Numbered from the stretch's first letter, positions 38,909-46,873 are shown. The stretch: DNA of 64,000 nt from Streptomyces sp. CB09001 (GCF_003369795.1 NZ_CP026730.1:2232001-2296000), one strand, 5' to 3'. A program made the numbers and translations. The notes: generated by a model from the letters alone, not told the origin.

Positions 38909-40042
38909 GTGCCAGCACAACCACGCAAGGCAGCACAGAGCACGTCGGGCAAAGCGACTCGGCGCAGTCCGCTGCGCAGCGCTCGGCGCACGTCTACGCC
39001 GACAGAGCACGAGAGCACAGGGGCACACTCCGGCTCGTCCGTACGTGTCATCAGGGACGCTCAGGACGTGCGCGCTGCGATGCTCGATGAACTAGAGCTG
39101 CACCTCAGCACGACCACCAACCGACTCGGTCGCCCGTACCAGCAGGGCACCATCCGGGCGTACATGACCGGGGCGCGCACGCTGCACCGATGGATGATCC
39201 AGGCTGGTGTGGAAGAAGACTTCACCGCCTGTGACACCTCGCTCCTCAACCGGTTCTTCCGCCATCACTACGACACCCACGACGTCCCTAAGTCGCAAGA
39301 CGGCAAGGGCGGCTATACGGGCGGCACGTCTACGCTGCAACGAAACGTCCGCGTCCTGTTCGCGTGGCTGGAGGAGGAGTACGAACACCCGAACCCGTGG
39401 CGTGACAAGAAGCTCCACCGCTACTCAGCGCCGCCGCAGGGAAAGCCCAAGACCCTCTCCTCTGAGTTCGTGACGGACTGTCTGAAAGTCACGGGTAACG
39501 GCAACCCTCGCGTCCGAGACTTCGAGACGACCCGAGACCACGCCATCATCAGGGTTCTGACGGAGGGTCTGAGGGCGGAGGAACTTCTGAATCTCCGCGT
39601 CCAAGACCTGGATCTCCACGGTCACACCCTGGTCGTCGTCCCTCTCAAGGGCGACAGGAACAGCCAGGATGGACGAACCATCCCGCTCCAGCCCAAGACC
39701 GTGCGCGCACTCCAGCGGTATCTACGGGCGAGGGAAGAGCACAGCCTCTCTCAGGGCCCGTGGCTCTGGCTCGGCACGAGGAACAGGAACCGTCTCCGTT
39801 ACTCGGGCCTGTACCGCATGGTGAAGCGACGGGCCGAGGAAGCCGGGTACGACTCCGCCGAGGTGTCTCCGCACTCGTACTGCCATACATGGACTGACGA
39901 CCTTCTCTCGTCGGGCGTCTCAGGCGAGAACGTCATGGCCGTGCGTGGGTGGAAGAGCCCGGCCATGCTCCGACGCTACGCCCACGACCAAGCAAGCCAG
40001 CGGGCCGTCACCGCCGTGCACCAGCTCGGCGACCGCTACTGA
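38909..40042 (+). CDS. int: Tyrosine recombinase (integrase) with altered active site
   Basis: This 377-residue site-specific recombinase has an N-terminal SAM-like core-binding domain (about 60-170) and a C-terminal catalytic domain. Catalytic Arg222 (TEGLRAEELL), His322, Trp in GWKS and the nucleophile Tyr357 (LRRYAHD) are present. The HxxR motif reads HSYCHTW, so the second catalytic Arg is Cys325 (codon TGC at 39881-39883). One C-to-T change from CGC would produce this. Such a change normally abolishes strand cleavage, so the element may be immobile unless helped. The GTG start follows GGAGGG. It lies next to attL, as in other tRNA-integrated elements. Confidence 0.93.
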   Translation: MPAQPRKAAQSTSGKATRRSPLRSARRTSTPTEHESTGAHSGSSVRVIRDAQDVRAAMLDELELHLSTTTNRLGRPYQQGTIRAYMTGARTLHRWMIQAGVEEDFTACDTSLLNRFFRHHYDTHDVPKSQDGKGGYTGGTSTLQRNVRVLFAWLEEEYEHPNPWRDKKLHRYSAPPQGKPKTLSSEFVTDCLKVTGNGNPRVRDFETTRDHAIIRVLTEGLRAEELLNLRVQDLDLHGHTLVVVPLKGDRNSQDGRTIPLQPKTVRALQRYLRAREEHSLSQGPWLWLGTRNRNRLRYSGLYRMVKRRAEEAGYDSAEVSPHSYCHTWTDDLLSSGVSGENVMAVRGWKSPAMLRRYAHDQASQRAVTAVHQLGDRY

Positions 40043-40082
40043 CGCGGCACCCCTGACACACACGGCACTCACGGAGTGCACG

Positions 40083-40133
40083 AGTAGGCGGGGTGGTGTG
40101 GGACGTCCTCTGTTCCACACCAGCCCCGCTACT
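40083..40133. terminator. Long hairpin between integrase and GntR genes
   Basis: AGTAG-G-CGGGG-TGGTGTGG pairs with CCACACCA-G-CCCCG-CTACT, giving an 18-bp stem with two single-base bulges. It lies between convergent genes and reaches the last codons of the GntR gene, so it probably terminates both. The GTGTGG/CCACAC core recurs in hairpins at 44.8-45.06 kb. Confidence 0.75.
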
Positions 40134-40362
40134 TGTCGCCCTTCGAGACGAACGAACCCTGCCCGAGGATCGTGTACAGCCGCCCTTCCGCACGGAGAGC
40201 GGCCACTGCCTTCTGAGCCGTGGACTGGCTCACGTCGAACTCAGCGGCGATGTCCACGGTGCCAGGGAATCGCTCGCCAGCCGGGTACTGCCCAGCGTCA
40301 AGTCTCTTCCTCAGTTCGGCCGCTACCTGGGGCCAGACGGGAACGGAGCGATCAAGGTCCAT
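40129..40362 (-). CDS. Short GntR-family regulator (DNA-binding domain only)
   Basis: This 77-residue protein is just a GntR winged helix: PVWPQVAAELRKRLDAGQYPAGERFPGTVDIAAEF, read in two pieces, then DVSQSTAQKAVAALRAEGRLY. It lacks any effector domain. It probably represses its own and the divergent promoter. The 190 bases upstream carry repeated palindromic half-sites. In the element it is the best candidate for a lysogeny-type switch or integrase control. Confidence 0.88.
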   Translation of the reverse strand: MDLDRSVPVWPQVAAELRKRLDAGQYPAGERFPGTVDIAAEFDVSQSTAQKAVAALRAEGRLYTILGQGSFVSKGDK

Positions 40363-40377
40363 AACCTCAGCTTCCGC

Positions 40378-40439
40378 GCTTACGCGGGAATGGGCTATCG
40401 CGGTAGTGCGGTAGTGCGCTTACGCGATAGCGCGTAAGC
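40378..40439. promoter_or_regulatory. Nested palindromic operators before the GntR gene
   Basis: GCTTACGCG occurs at 40378-40386 and 40418-40426, with its inverse CGCGTAAGC at 40431-40439, so the last two form a palindrome around ATAG. CTATCGCG (40395-40402) and CGCGATAG (40423-40430) form a second, interleaved inverted repeat. A direct repeat GGTAGTGC lies between. This lies between the GntR gene and the divergent operon. Confidence 0.7.
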
Positions 40440-40554
40440 TCGCCGCGTACGACCGAGCACAACCAGCCACAACGACCACGCACACAACGGAAAGACCCCG
40501 GCGACCGATGCAAGCGGTCCCGGGGCATGGCCGATCACCCAAGGAGTGACCGAC

Positions 40555-40905
40555 GTGCGAACTGTACTGGCCCTCATCCTCTCGTGGCTCATGCCCGCCC
40601 AGGGCAAGCGCCGCGCACAGGCTGTGCCGACACAGCCCCCCCTCACCGACGAGCCGACCACAACTCTCCGCGTGGCAGCCTCGCCTACGGCGCTGCTGGG
40701 TGTGGAACTTCCCTCGCACCGCTCCCCTCGTCCGCCCGCGTATCTGCGAGGCGAGGACACCCCGCTCATCCGGCCGTATCTCGTCGCCCACGAGCGAGAG
40801 CAGGAGCGGCGACGGCAGCGGGACAGGCGAACCGCTGCCGCTCTCGCAACCCTCGGCATCGACTTCCCGACCCTCAGCCTCGACATCCACGGAGTGACGG
40901 CATGA
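40555..40905 (+). CDS. Element protein of unknown function with hydrophobic N-terminus
   Basis: This 116-residue protein starts with a short hydrophobic stretch (VLALILSWLMPAQGKRRAQ) followed by a basic patch, a Pro-rich middle and an Arg/Glu-rich helix (EREQERRRQRDRRTAAAL). A weak membrane anchor is possible. I recognise no family. GTG 40555 follows AAGGAGTG, and its stop overlaps the next gene (ATGA). Confidence 0.7.
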   Translation: MRTVLALILSWLMPAQGKRRAQAVPTQPPLTDEPTTTLRVAASPTALLGVELPSHRSPRPPAYLRGEDTPLIRPYLVAHEREQERRRQRDRRTAAALATLGIDFPTLSLDIHGVTA

Positions 40906-41282
40906 GCGCCCAGCCCGAGACCAACCCGGTCCCTTCGCATCTCCGTCTCCTGCCGTGGACCGAGGAGGGTAAGCCCGCGTACCTCTCGACCCGCAACACG
41001 GAGACGTTCATGTCCCGTCTCGCCGACCGGGTCGAGGAGCAGCAGATGGAGACGGCCGCCGTGGTCCTGGGCCTGGCCAAGCCGATGGTCGAGGACAGCG
41101 CGAACCTCGCGGCCAGTGAGCTCCGCTGGGTCGCTCGGCGGTTGATCGAGAGCCTGACCGAGCTCCTGACCGTCGCGGAGTCACGCGGCCAGCGCATCCC
41201 GCCGTACGAGAGCACGACCACCAACGACGCATCCGTGCCGGGCGATACCCACGAGACGGGAGCCGAGCCGGGAACCAAGTAG
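40902..41282 (+). CDS. Element protein of unknown function, helical
   Basis: This 126-residue protein is mostly helical and acidic (SRLADRVEEQQMETAAVVLG, then LRWVARRLIESLTELLTVAE). It has a disordered C-terminal tail. It has no Cys and no recognisable motif. The ATG overlaps the upstream stop by 4 bases, and a very strong terminator follows. It is probably co-expressed with its neighbour under GntR control. Confidence 0.75.
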   Translation: MSAQPETNPVPSHLRLLPWTEEGKPAYLSTRNTETFMSRLADRVEEQQMETAAVVLGLAKPMVEDSANLAASELRWVARRLIESLTELLTVAESRGQRIPPYESTTTNDASVPGDTHETGAEPGTK

Positions 41283-41295
41283 CCCACCCCTAGAC

Positions 41296-41348
41296 GAGAG
41301 CCCCGAGACTCACCCGCGCCGATGGTCTCGGGGCTCTCTGCTGGCTTA
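41296..41348 (+). terminator. Strong intrinsic terminator
   Basis: GAGAGCCCCGAGAC (41296-41309) pairs perfectly with GTCTCGGGGCTCTC (41335-41348), a 14-bp stem 13 bases after a stop codon. Confidence 0.88.
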
Positions 41349-41464
41349 GGCCATCGCTTCCTAACGATCGTCCACGGAGTCCAGCCGTAGCCCTTCGGAC
41401 TACGCGACCCAGTCCGAGAGTGTCGTCCTGCCAGCACGACAACGACCCACCAGAGGAGCACGAC

Positions 41465-41755
41465 ATGACCCGCTCGCACTTCGACCACAGCCAGTGCGCC
41501 CACCCCAAGACCAAGGCCGGGCGCGCTGCCTGCCGTAAGGCGCTCCGCGCCGCTGCTGAGCCTGTCGCCGCTGCCTCGACGGCGAGCACGCCGAAGGCAG
41601 GTACCGCCACCGCGAAGAAGACCACGCCCGCCGCTGCCGCTCCGGCTGCGAAGAAGAGCCCGACCCGTGCGACGACGACCGCAGCCAAGAAGGCTGCGCC
41701 TGCCGCTCCGCGCAAGTCGCCCACCGCCAAGCCGACGGGTGACGCGGCGAAGTAA
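41465..41755 (+). CDS. Ala/Lys-rich histone-like protein with one HxxCxHx9C module
   Basis: This 96-residue protein starts with the module H8-x2-C11-x-H13-x9-C23 followed by RKALR. The rest (about 28-96) is Ala/Lys/Pro/Thr-rich with AKK and TAKK units like a histone H1 tail. It probably binds DNA through the basic tail, and the Cys/His set could hold zinc. The same module appears in three other proteins of this element. ATG 41465 gives this clean N-terminus; an upstream in-frame start adds nothing recognisable. Confidence 0.78.
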   Translation: MTRSHFDHSQCAHPKTKAGRAACRKALRAAAEPVAAASTASTPKAGTATAKKTTPAAAAPAAKKSPTRATTTAAKKAAPAAPRKSPTAKPTGDAAK

Positions 41756-41774
41756 CGCACCACACCCAGCAGAG

Positions 41775-41806
41775 AGCCCCGACACTCCCCGCGAGTGATC
41801 GGGGCT
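41775..41806 (+). terminator. Intrinsic terminator after the histone-like gene
   Basis: AGCCCCGACACTC pairs with GAGTG-A-TCGGGGCT (one bulged A), loop CCCGC, followed by TTTCG. Confidence 0.85.
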
Positions 41807-41998
41807 TTCGCATGGCTGACCTGGTACGACGTGCTCGCCGGCGCTCTGTGATCGGGGAAGTCTCTGAGCGCGCATCTGAGCGCCCAGCAGACGCGCGACG
41901 CACACAGAGACTCACTCGCACTGTCGGGAGCCGAGAGGAGCGATTCTGTCGTCCGTAGCGCTATGCGCGCTCTCTCGCGTCGCTCGCACGTGACGAAC

Positions 41999-42520
41999 TC
42001 ACGTGCTGGCAGCCTGAGTTACTGCGCCGCTGGCTGGTGTGGTACGTGCCGTGTGCTGGTTCCGCCCGCGCCGCTTGGCGGCCATGTCGGCCATGTTCTC
42101 GGCGTGCGTGCCGACTCTCAGGTGCCGCCGATTGACGCACGGTGGGTTGTCACAGATCACGTGCAAGACGACTTCATCCGGGCCCAACTCCTTTCCGCGC
42201 AGGTGGCCCATGAGCCATCGGGTGGCTTTGAACTTCCGCTGCCGCCCGTTCTCGGTTACGTCGAACTCGCCACGGTCGGTCTGGGGTTCGAGATACCGCG
42301 TCCATAGATGGCACGCATCGGGTCCACCCGAGTCGTCTACGTAGGACATGAAACGCTCATAGTCGCTCACGCCACAGATATAGGACTGTCTCCTACCGCT
42401 GACCTCGCGGCACTTCTTCCGCGCGGCTTTTGTCTTCTCGTGGTCACAGTTGGAATGGGAACCACGCCGGGCTTCCCACCTCTTGGATATGGGCTTATCG
42501 CTCGTTTCCATAAAGCCCAC
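41999..42520 (-). CDS. HNH endonuclease with an HxxCxHx9C module
   Basis: This 173-residue protein has an N-terminal module H22-x2-C25-x-H27-x9-C37. An HNH_3-type nuclease domain follows: CHLWTRYLE, RWLMGHLRGKELGPDE, and the metal/active-site region HVICDNPPCVNRRHL. It would cut double-stranded DNA. HNH proteins next to small terminases assist packaging in some phages and satellites; a free-standing homing nuclease is the alternative. Start is 42520 or 42511 (ATG); neither has a strong RBS. It is the only minus-strand gene in this part of the element. Confidence 0.88.
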   Translation of the reverse strand: MGFMETSDKPISKRWEARRGSHSNCDHEKTKAARKKCREVSGRRQSYICGVSDYERFMSYVDDSGGPDACHLWTRYLEPQTDRGEFDVTENGRQRKFKATRWLMGHLRGKELGPDEVVLHVICDNPPCVNRRHLRVGTHAENMADMAAKRRGRNQHTARTTPASGAVTQAAST

Positions 42521-42657
42521 ACTATCCGCGATATTGCGGTTTCCCCACGTCGCGCGCCATATACAACACCTTGCCGTTTTGTCAAGCGTCTGTCATTCTG
42601 ATATTGCCAGTCGATGGAATTGGTACGGAATTGCCTTGGTTGAAGGGAGGGAATGGC

Positions 42658-43119
42658 GTGGCTGACGGAAAGCCGAGCAGGCCAAAGCCACGGAAGCCGG
42701 ATGCCCCGCTGGGCGCTGGCACTCTGAATGCGGCCGAGCTGGACGCGCAGGCGGAAGAGGTCTACGCCCTCCACAAGAAGGGCAATTCCGCTATCGCCAT
42801 TGGTCGTGCAATGGGACTGACCAAGGATGTGGTGGAACGCCGCATCGCTCGGGCTCGGAAGAACTTGAGTTCAGACTCTGCGGATGACCTGCGCACCGAC
42901 CGTGAGTCCTCGCTTATCGACATGGTCCGCGAGGCTCACGAGAACCTGGAAGCTGCCGAGACGGTTGCCGAGCGGAATGCATGTGTCCGCACCATCGCGG
43001 ACCTGAACATGAAGCTGGCAAAGCTCCTGGGCCTGGAAGTCCCCGCCAAGATCACACTTGAGATGGAGGAAGCGGTAACGCTCTTCCACACCAAGCCCGA
43101 TCCGGTATGGGGGGACTGA
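42658..43119 (+). CDS. Helix-turn-helix protein resembling a small terminase subunit
   Basis: This 153-residue protein has a basic N-terminus and an HTH (ALHKKGNSAIAIGRAMGLTK). A coiled coil of the DxLRxDRESSLIDMVREAHEN type follows, then RTIADLNMKLAKLLGLEVP. The layout resembles phage TerS proteins, which recognise pac/cos DNA, and the KLLGL ending is common among them. No large terminase is present, as expected for a satellite using a helper's. GTG 42658 with GGGAGGG upstream is chosen. TerS is an inference; a regulator is possible. Confidence 0.65.
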   Translation: MADGKPSRPKPRKPDAPLGAGTLNAAELDAQAEEVYALHKKGNSAIAIGRAMGLTKDVVERRIARARKNLSSDSADDLRTDRESSLIDMVREAHENLEAAETVAERNACVRTIADLNMKLAKLLGLEVPAKITLEMEEAVTLFHTKPDPVWGD

Positions 43120-43122
43120 GCA

Positions 43123-43554
43123 ATGCCTCTCCGTTCGATGCAGGAACTCAGGCGACGCTCACAGGCTGGCGTCCAGGTGTGCACTGCCCACGGCGCCGCC
43201 TGCAAGAAGCACCCGGACCGAGGTAATCCCGATTCCATCGTGACTCGGGCGGACTTGGAACTAGCCGAGATGGCCCGGAGGGGTCGTGAGCGGCTGGGCA
43301 TTCCTGCCCCAGAATCCGAGTCCTGTAAGACGCGGAAGCTGTCGGATGACGAACTCCGCAAGCGCACGAGATACGCGGACGCGGTTCGTGACGCGCAGAA
43401 AAGGAAGCAACTCCCGCCCTCGTGGTTCAAGTTCGACCCTGAGCTAGCGGAGCAGATCCGTTGGGGTCGAGCCGAGCAGGCACGGGAGCTCCACACCCAA
43501 GACGTACGCGAGGGCTACGGCGACGCCGTCCCGGAGTTCGAGGAGATGGAATGA
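43123..43554 (+). CDS. Element protein of unknown function with CxxHxxxCxxH
   Basis: This 143-residue basic protein has C20-x2-H23-x3-C27-x2-H30 near the N-terminus, which could bind a metal. Otherwise it is charged and helical (LSDDELRKRTRYADAVRDAQ). It is not the HxxCxHx9C module. It starts 3 bases after the TerS-like gene and overlaps the next gene by 4 bases. No family recognised. Confidence 0.75.
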   Translation: MPLRSMQELRRRSQAGVQVCTAHGAACKKHPDRGNPDSIVTRADLELAEMARRGRERLGIPAPESESCKTRKLSDDELRKRTRYADAVRDAQKRKQLPPSWFKFDPELAEQIRWGRAEQARELHTQDVREGYGDAVPEFEEME

Positions 43555-44060
43555 CCGACGACAGGGCGGCACAGATCCTGGCCCAGATGCGCGGCAACGG
43601 GGCGCAGTACGAGACGCGGAACCTGGACGAGATGCCGGACTCCACGTCCGTTCGGCTCATGCGCGGCCTGCGCGGCAGGACGGACTACAGCAGCGTCCAC
43701 GAGGCCAACGCCAAGGGCCAGCAGCAGCACGAGCGGGACGTCCGTACCCGTGCCCGTGCGCTCGCCAACCAGGGCATCCCGCACCCGGAGGCGACGGCCC
43801 GTGAGCAGATCCGGCGGGAGGCTCAGCAGAGCGCGGAGACCGAGCGTCGGCACCAGGTCTTCGAGGCCATGAGCCAGTCGGACGAGCAGGACCGCGAGCG
43901 GGCGAAGTGGGAGCAGCGAGCCAACCGGCCGCTCCGTGCCGACGGGCTCCGCGAGCCGGGTGAGCCGTACGTCATGCCGGGCCGCTCCGGGAGCGCCCGC
44001 CGCGACCGCACGGCCGAGCGTCTGATGGCGCAATACTGGGGAGGAGCTCAGGCGGAGTAA
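43551..44060 (+). CDS. Element protein of unknown function, charged helical
   Basis: This 169-residue protein is rich in Arg, Glu, Gln and Ala and predicted mostly helical (TAREQIRREAQQSAETERRH). It has no hydrophobic segment or Cys. It resembles a scaffolding or DNA-associated phage protein only in composition. The ATGA overlap with the previous gene fixes the start. Confidence 0.75.
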   Translation: MTDDRAAQILAQMRGNGAQYETRNLDEMPDSTSVRLMRGLRGRTDYSSVHEANAKGQQQHERDVRTRARALANQGIPHPEATAREQIRREAQQSAETERRHQVFEAMSQSDEQDRERAKWEQRANRPLRADGLREPGEPYVMPGRSGSARRDRTAERLMAQYWGGAQAE

Positions 44061-44096
44061 TTCAAAGCCGCAAATGTGGTACTAGCGTCTAAGCAC

Positions 44097-44552
44097 ATGA
44101 GACGCGCCAGACAAACGCCCTACGAGAAGTTCATAGCCAATGTGGACTTCGGGGAAAGCGACACCGACTGTTGGGTGTGGACCCGAGCAACTTCCTCCGG
44201 CGGCTATGGCTACTTCAGCGCCGACGGGAAGATGCAACACGTCCACCGTTGGCTCCTCGGTTACCTCCGAGGAAAGCCACTTACCTCGGACGAGGTAGCG
44301 GCTCATCACTGCGATAACCGCCCGTGCTGCAACCCGGCCCATATCTACGTTGCCACCCAGGCTCAGAACGTGCGGGACATGGTGGAGCGGGGCCGGGGCA
44401 ACAACCAGAAGAAGACCCACTGCAAGCGGGGACACGAGTTCAACGAGGCGAACACCTACTTTTCCGCCAGTAAGGGAAAGCGCCTCTGTCGCCCCTGCCG
44501 GCAGGAGAAGGCTCGTGCTAAGCGAGCCGCCAGTAAGAATCCAACCGCGTAA
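44097..44552 (+). CDS. HNH endonuclease with C-terminal zinc finger
   Basis: This 151-residue protein has an HNH_3-type nuclease domain (CWVWTRATSSGGYGYF, HRWLLGYLRGKPLTSDE, AHHCDNRPCCNPAHI). A C-terminal Cys/His cluster (HCKRGHEF...LCRPC) and a basic tail follow. It is paralogous to the minus-strand HNH protein at 42.0-42.5 kb but lacks that protein's N-terminal module. No clear RBS precedes ATG 44097; GTG 44076 is an alternative, or the transcript may be leaderless. Confidence 0.9.
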   Translation: MRRARQTPYEKFIANVDFGESDTDCWVWTRATSSGGYGYFSADGKMQHVHRWLLGYLRGKPLTSDEVAAHHCDNRPCCNPAHIYVATQAQNVRDMVERGRGNNQKKTHCKRGHEFNEANTYFSASKGKRLCRPCRQEKARAKRAASKNPTA

Positions 44553-44569
44553 CGAAAGGCAGGCCCAGA

Positions 44570-44800
44570 ATGGCCACCATCTCGATGGACCTCCAGGACT
44601 TCAACTCCCTGATGGCGCTGGGCACTGCCCGCCGCCGCGCGGTGTTCCTGGACCTCTACAACAGCGGCCGTACCAAGGCGGGAGTGTCCACCGCGTCCGG
44701 GCCGGACAGCGTCGTCGTGGCCCCGACCAACGTCGGCACTGGCGACCCCGCGAACACCGTCGTCACCCGCGTGAAGGCTGCGATCACGGCAGCCGCCTGA
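44570..44800 (+). CDS. Small element protein of unknown function
   Basis: This 76-residue protein starts MATISMDLQDFNSLMALG and continues with a small-residue-rich C-terminus (GVSTASGPDSVVVAPTNVG). It has an RBS (GAAAGG) and follows the HNH gene by 17 bases. No family recognised. Its size and Ala/Thr/Val content would suit a minor structural protein, but nothing supports that directly. Confidence 0.72.
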   Translation: MATISMDLQDFNSLMALGTARRRAVFLDLYNSGRTKAGVSTASGPDSVVVAPTNVGTGDPANTVVTRVKAAITAAA

Positions 44801-45117
44801 GACCGGCTGGGTGTGGGGCGTCGGCCATCAGGCCAGGGTTGTTATGGGTCCCCGCAGTGGCGTTCCACACCCAGCCTCCAATCCGGTTGGTGCGGGGCCT
44901 CAGTTCCTACTAGGTGGGTGACTGTCCGCAAAGCTCCGCACCAGCCTTCAACTCCCGACTCCTCTCCTTGGCCGGTCGGGACTCCCGGTTCCTGGGTGTA
45001 GCCGGGAACACGAGCGGGGGGTGTGGTACGTAGGTCTGCCCTCGACCTGTGCCACACCCCCCGTTCCATCCACGCTTCCGGCGTGTCTGCATATCCGAAT
45101 TCCGCGGGAGGTGAGCC
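44801..45117. other. Non-coding region with three large tandem hairpins
   Basis: Stem 1 pairs GGCTGGGTGTGGGGCG (44805-44820) with CGTTCCACACCCAGCC (44861-44876). Stem 2 pairs GGTTGGTGCGGGGC (44885-44898) with GCTCCGCACCAGCC (44933-44946). Stem 3 pairs CGGGGGGTGTGG (45015-45026) with CCACACCCCCCG (45052-45063) and continues inward to a 7-base loop. The stems are 14-20 bp and similar in sequence. They could be stacked terminators, a structured RNA, or a DNA packaging or replication signal. I see no gene here. Confidence 0.75.
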
Positions 45118-45267
45118 GTGCCCAGGAAGAAGAACAAGGCCCATAAGCGGCTCAAGGCCACGAGGAAGCCGACCGAGAAGTGGACTGGGGAACAGCAGCC
45201 GTACGCCGCCGCTGACGCGATGTGGCACGCCCTGATGAAAGCGGTGGTGGCGGATGAGCGCCGTTGA
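45118..45267 (+). CDS. Small basic element protein
   Basis: This 49-residue ORF has a strong RBS (GCGGGAGG) before GTG 45118. The N-terminal half is very basic (VPRKKNKAHKRLKATRKP) and the rest is a short helix. It overlaps the start of the next gene by 14 bases, which suggests coupled translation. A nucleic-acid-binding role is plausible; no family recognised. Confidence 0.6.
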   Translation: MPRKKNKAHKRLKATRKPTEKWTGEQQPYAAADAMWHALMKAVVADERR

Positions 45268-46018
45268 GCTTGACTTGGAACTTCTGGGCTGGGTCCGTGA
45301 CTTCATCCACGAGAAGCGGCGCGTCACTGTCGATGAGGTCCGGCGGGAATTCTTCCCCGATGAGGCTGGACACCCCTACCTTTACCTTGATTGGATCACC
45401 GCCGAGGGTGCCATCGAGTGGGACCACCAAACAGGGGTGTACGAGTGGGCCCACCATCCCGAGTTCCCCAGTGGAGTTGAATCAGCCCAGAAGCCAAGGA
45501 GGAAGCGGTTCTCTCATCGGGATTGCCTCCACCCGAATAGTCCGTGGGCGAAGGAACAGTGCCGACGCACCCAGGATGCGAGCCGGAACCCCGCCGACTT
45601 CCGAGAGAAGAAACTCCGCTCCCGCTGGGCTCAGTTCATGGATGACAAGGTTCACGAACTGACCGCCGAGGAGATCCAGGAACTCACCGGCGAGAACACC
45701 ACACCCCACCAGTTCGAGCGCCGCCTACGCGCCCATGCCAGTAACTACGGCCTCAAGTGCTCTGCCAAGTCCACTGAGAACGGCATCCGGTTCGTCATCG
45801 GGGACAGCGCCGACATGGACTCTGGGGTATTGGACTACCTGCCTCGGGAGGTAGCCGCACTGGACGGCTGGGGCAGTCAGAGAGCCGCTGTCCTCTCGTC
45901 GGCCGATAAGCGGCGCTCCCTGGGCGTCCAGACTTCCCACGCGACGTGCACCCACCCCATGACCAAGCACGAGCGGCAGAAGTGCCGGAAGGCCCGCGCC
46001 GCTAAGACCGCTCCCTGA
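45254..46018 (+). CDS. Element protein with two HxxCxHx9C modules
   Basis: This 254-residue protein carries the element's Cys/His module twice: H88-C91-H93-C103 and, near the C-terminus, H229-C232-H234-C244 followed by RKAR. The N-terminal domain (1-75) looks like a winged helix (DFIHEKRRVTVDEVRREFF). The region between modules contains LTAEEIQELTGENTTPHQFE. DNA binding is likely. A good intrinsic terminator follows. I know of no described family with this arrangement. Confidence 0.8.
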   Translation: MSAVELDLELLGWVRDFIHEKRRVTVDEVRREFFPDEAGHPYLYLDWITAEGAIEWDHQTGVYEWAHHPEFPSGVESAQKPRRKRFSHRDCLHPNSPWAKEQCRRTQDASRNPADFREKKLRSRWAQFMDDKVHELTAEEIQELTGENTTPHQFERRLRAHASNYGLKCSAKSTENGIRFVIGDSADMDSGVLDYLPREVAALDGWGSQRAAVLSSADKRRSLGVQTSHATCTHPMTKHERQKCRKARAAKTAP

Positions 46019-46096
46019 TTCCTTTGGAGCGTGGCTCTGCCGTCTGAGATAATTCACCAGAGCCCCTTCCTTGCGCTGGGTGTTCGGGGTCAGAAG

Positions 46097-46128
46097 CCCT
46101 GAGACCATGACGACCACTGGTCTCAGGG
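46097..46128 (+). terminator. Intrinsic terminator with T tract
   Basis: CCCTGAGACCA pairs with TGGTCTCAGGG (11 bp, 10-base loop) and is followed by TTTTC, 78 bases after the stop codon. Confidence 0.88.
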
Positions 46129-46294
46129 TTTTCTGGTGGCTCGGCTACGCCTGTTCCACGAATCGCTCTGCGCGCCTCTAGGGCGCTCTCTCGTCTCGAC
46201 TGTGAGTGTGTGTCAGCGAGACGTGAGAGACGCCGAGACGCGCGCTCAGCGCCGTTTGGGGCACACAGAGCGCGCGTCACTCAGCGCGTGAGAG

Positions 46295-46873
46295 TCAGAC
46301 GATCCGGAACGTGTGATCGGCTGGGGAGTTGCGGCCGGGGCTGAACATCTCGTCCAGGCTCAGGCGGACCATCTCGCCGCCGTCGTCCTCGCCCCCGGTG
46401 TCCGTGCCGTCGTTCAGGTGGTAGAGCAGGGGCACCCTTTGGGTGAGGGGATGAGGGGGCTTCCGGCTCTCGTCGGCCTCGGTGATGATCACCGTTGCCG
46501 TCGGCACGCTGGTGTGGAACGGCTGGATGTACGCCTCGTGGTCGTGCTCCTCCCTCATGCCGTCGAACACGACCAGGCCCGTGGGGCTGACCAGGTACCG
46601 GTTGGACTTCCGCCAATCGGCCGGCGGGGTCGGGTAGTGGTGGAAGCGGTTGATCCGATCCCCCACACCAAACAGGCCGAGCCGTTCGTAAAGCTGGGCC
46701 AGACAGCGAGCGGCGGAGTCGTTGCCTGGAGGACAGTCGAAACAGAACCAGGCGATCTCCTCGCCCTCGCGGAGGAACTGAGCCACCGCGCCAGTGGCCA
46801 CCCAGGTCTTCCCGACACCGCGCGCACCGAACACGGCATTGATCTTGCCGCGCCGGAAGATGTACTCAGCCAT
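46295..46873 (-). CDS. RecA-fold ATPase of the element
   Basis: This 192-residue ATPase has Walker A GARGVGKT (residues 16-23) preceded by GKINAVF, and a Walker B-like LVVFDGM. The start of the fold parallels the larger helicase of the element (KLNYLFGKGGSGKT), so the two are probably distant paralogues. It likely acts in replication or recombination of the element. The ATG overlaps the upstream stop by one base; the longer frame upstream is a shadow of the neighbouring gene. Confidence 0.8.
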   Translation of the reverse strand: MAEYIFRRGKINAVFGARGVGKTWVATGAVAQFLREGEEIAWFCFDCPPGNDSAARCLAQLYERLGLFGVGDRINRFHHYPTPPADWRKSNRYLVSPTGLVVFDGMREEHDHEAYIQPFHTSVPTATVIITEADESRKPPHPLTQRVPLLYHLNDGTDTGGEDDGGEMVRLSLDEMFSPGRNSPADHTFRIV

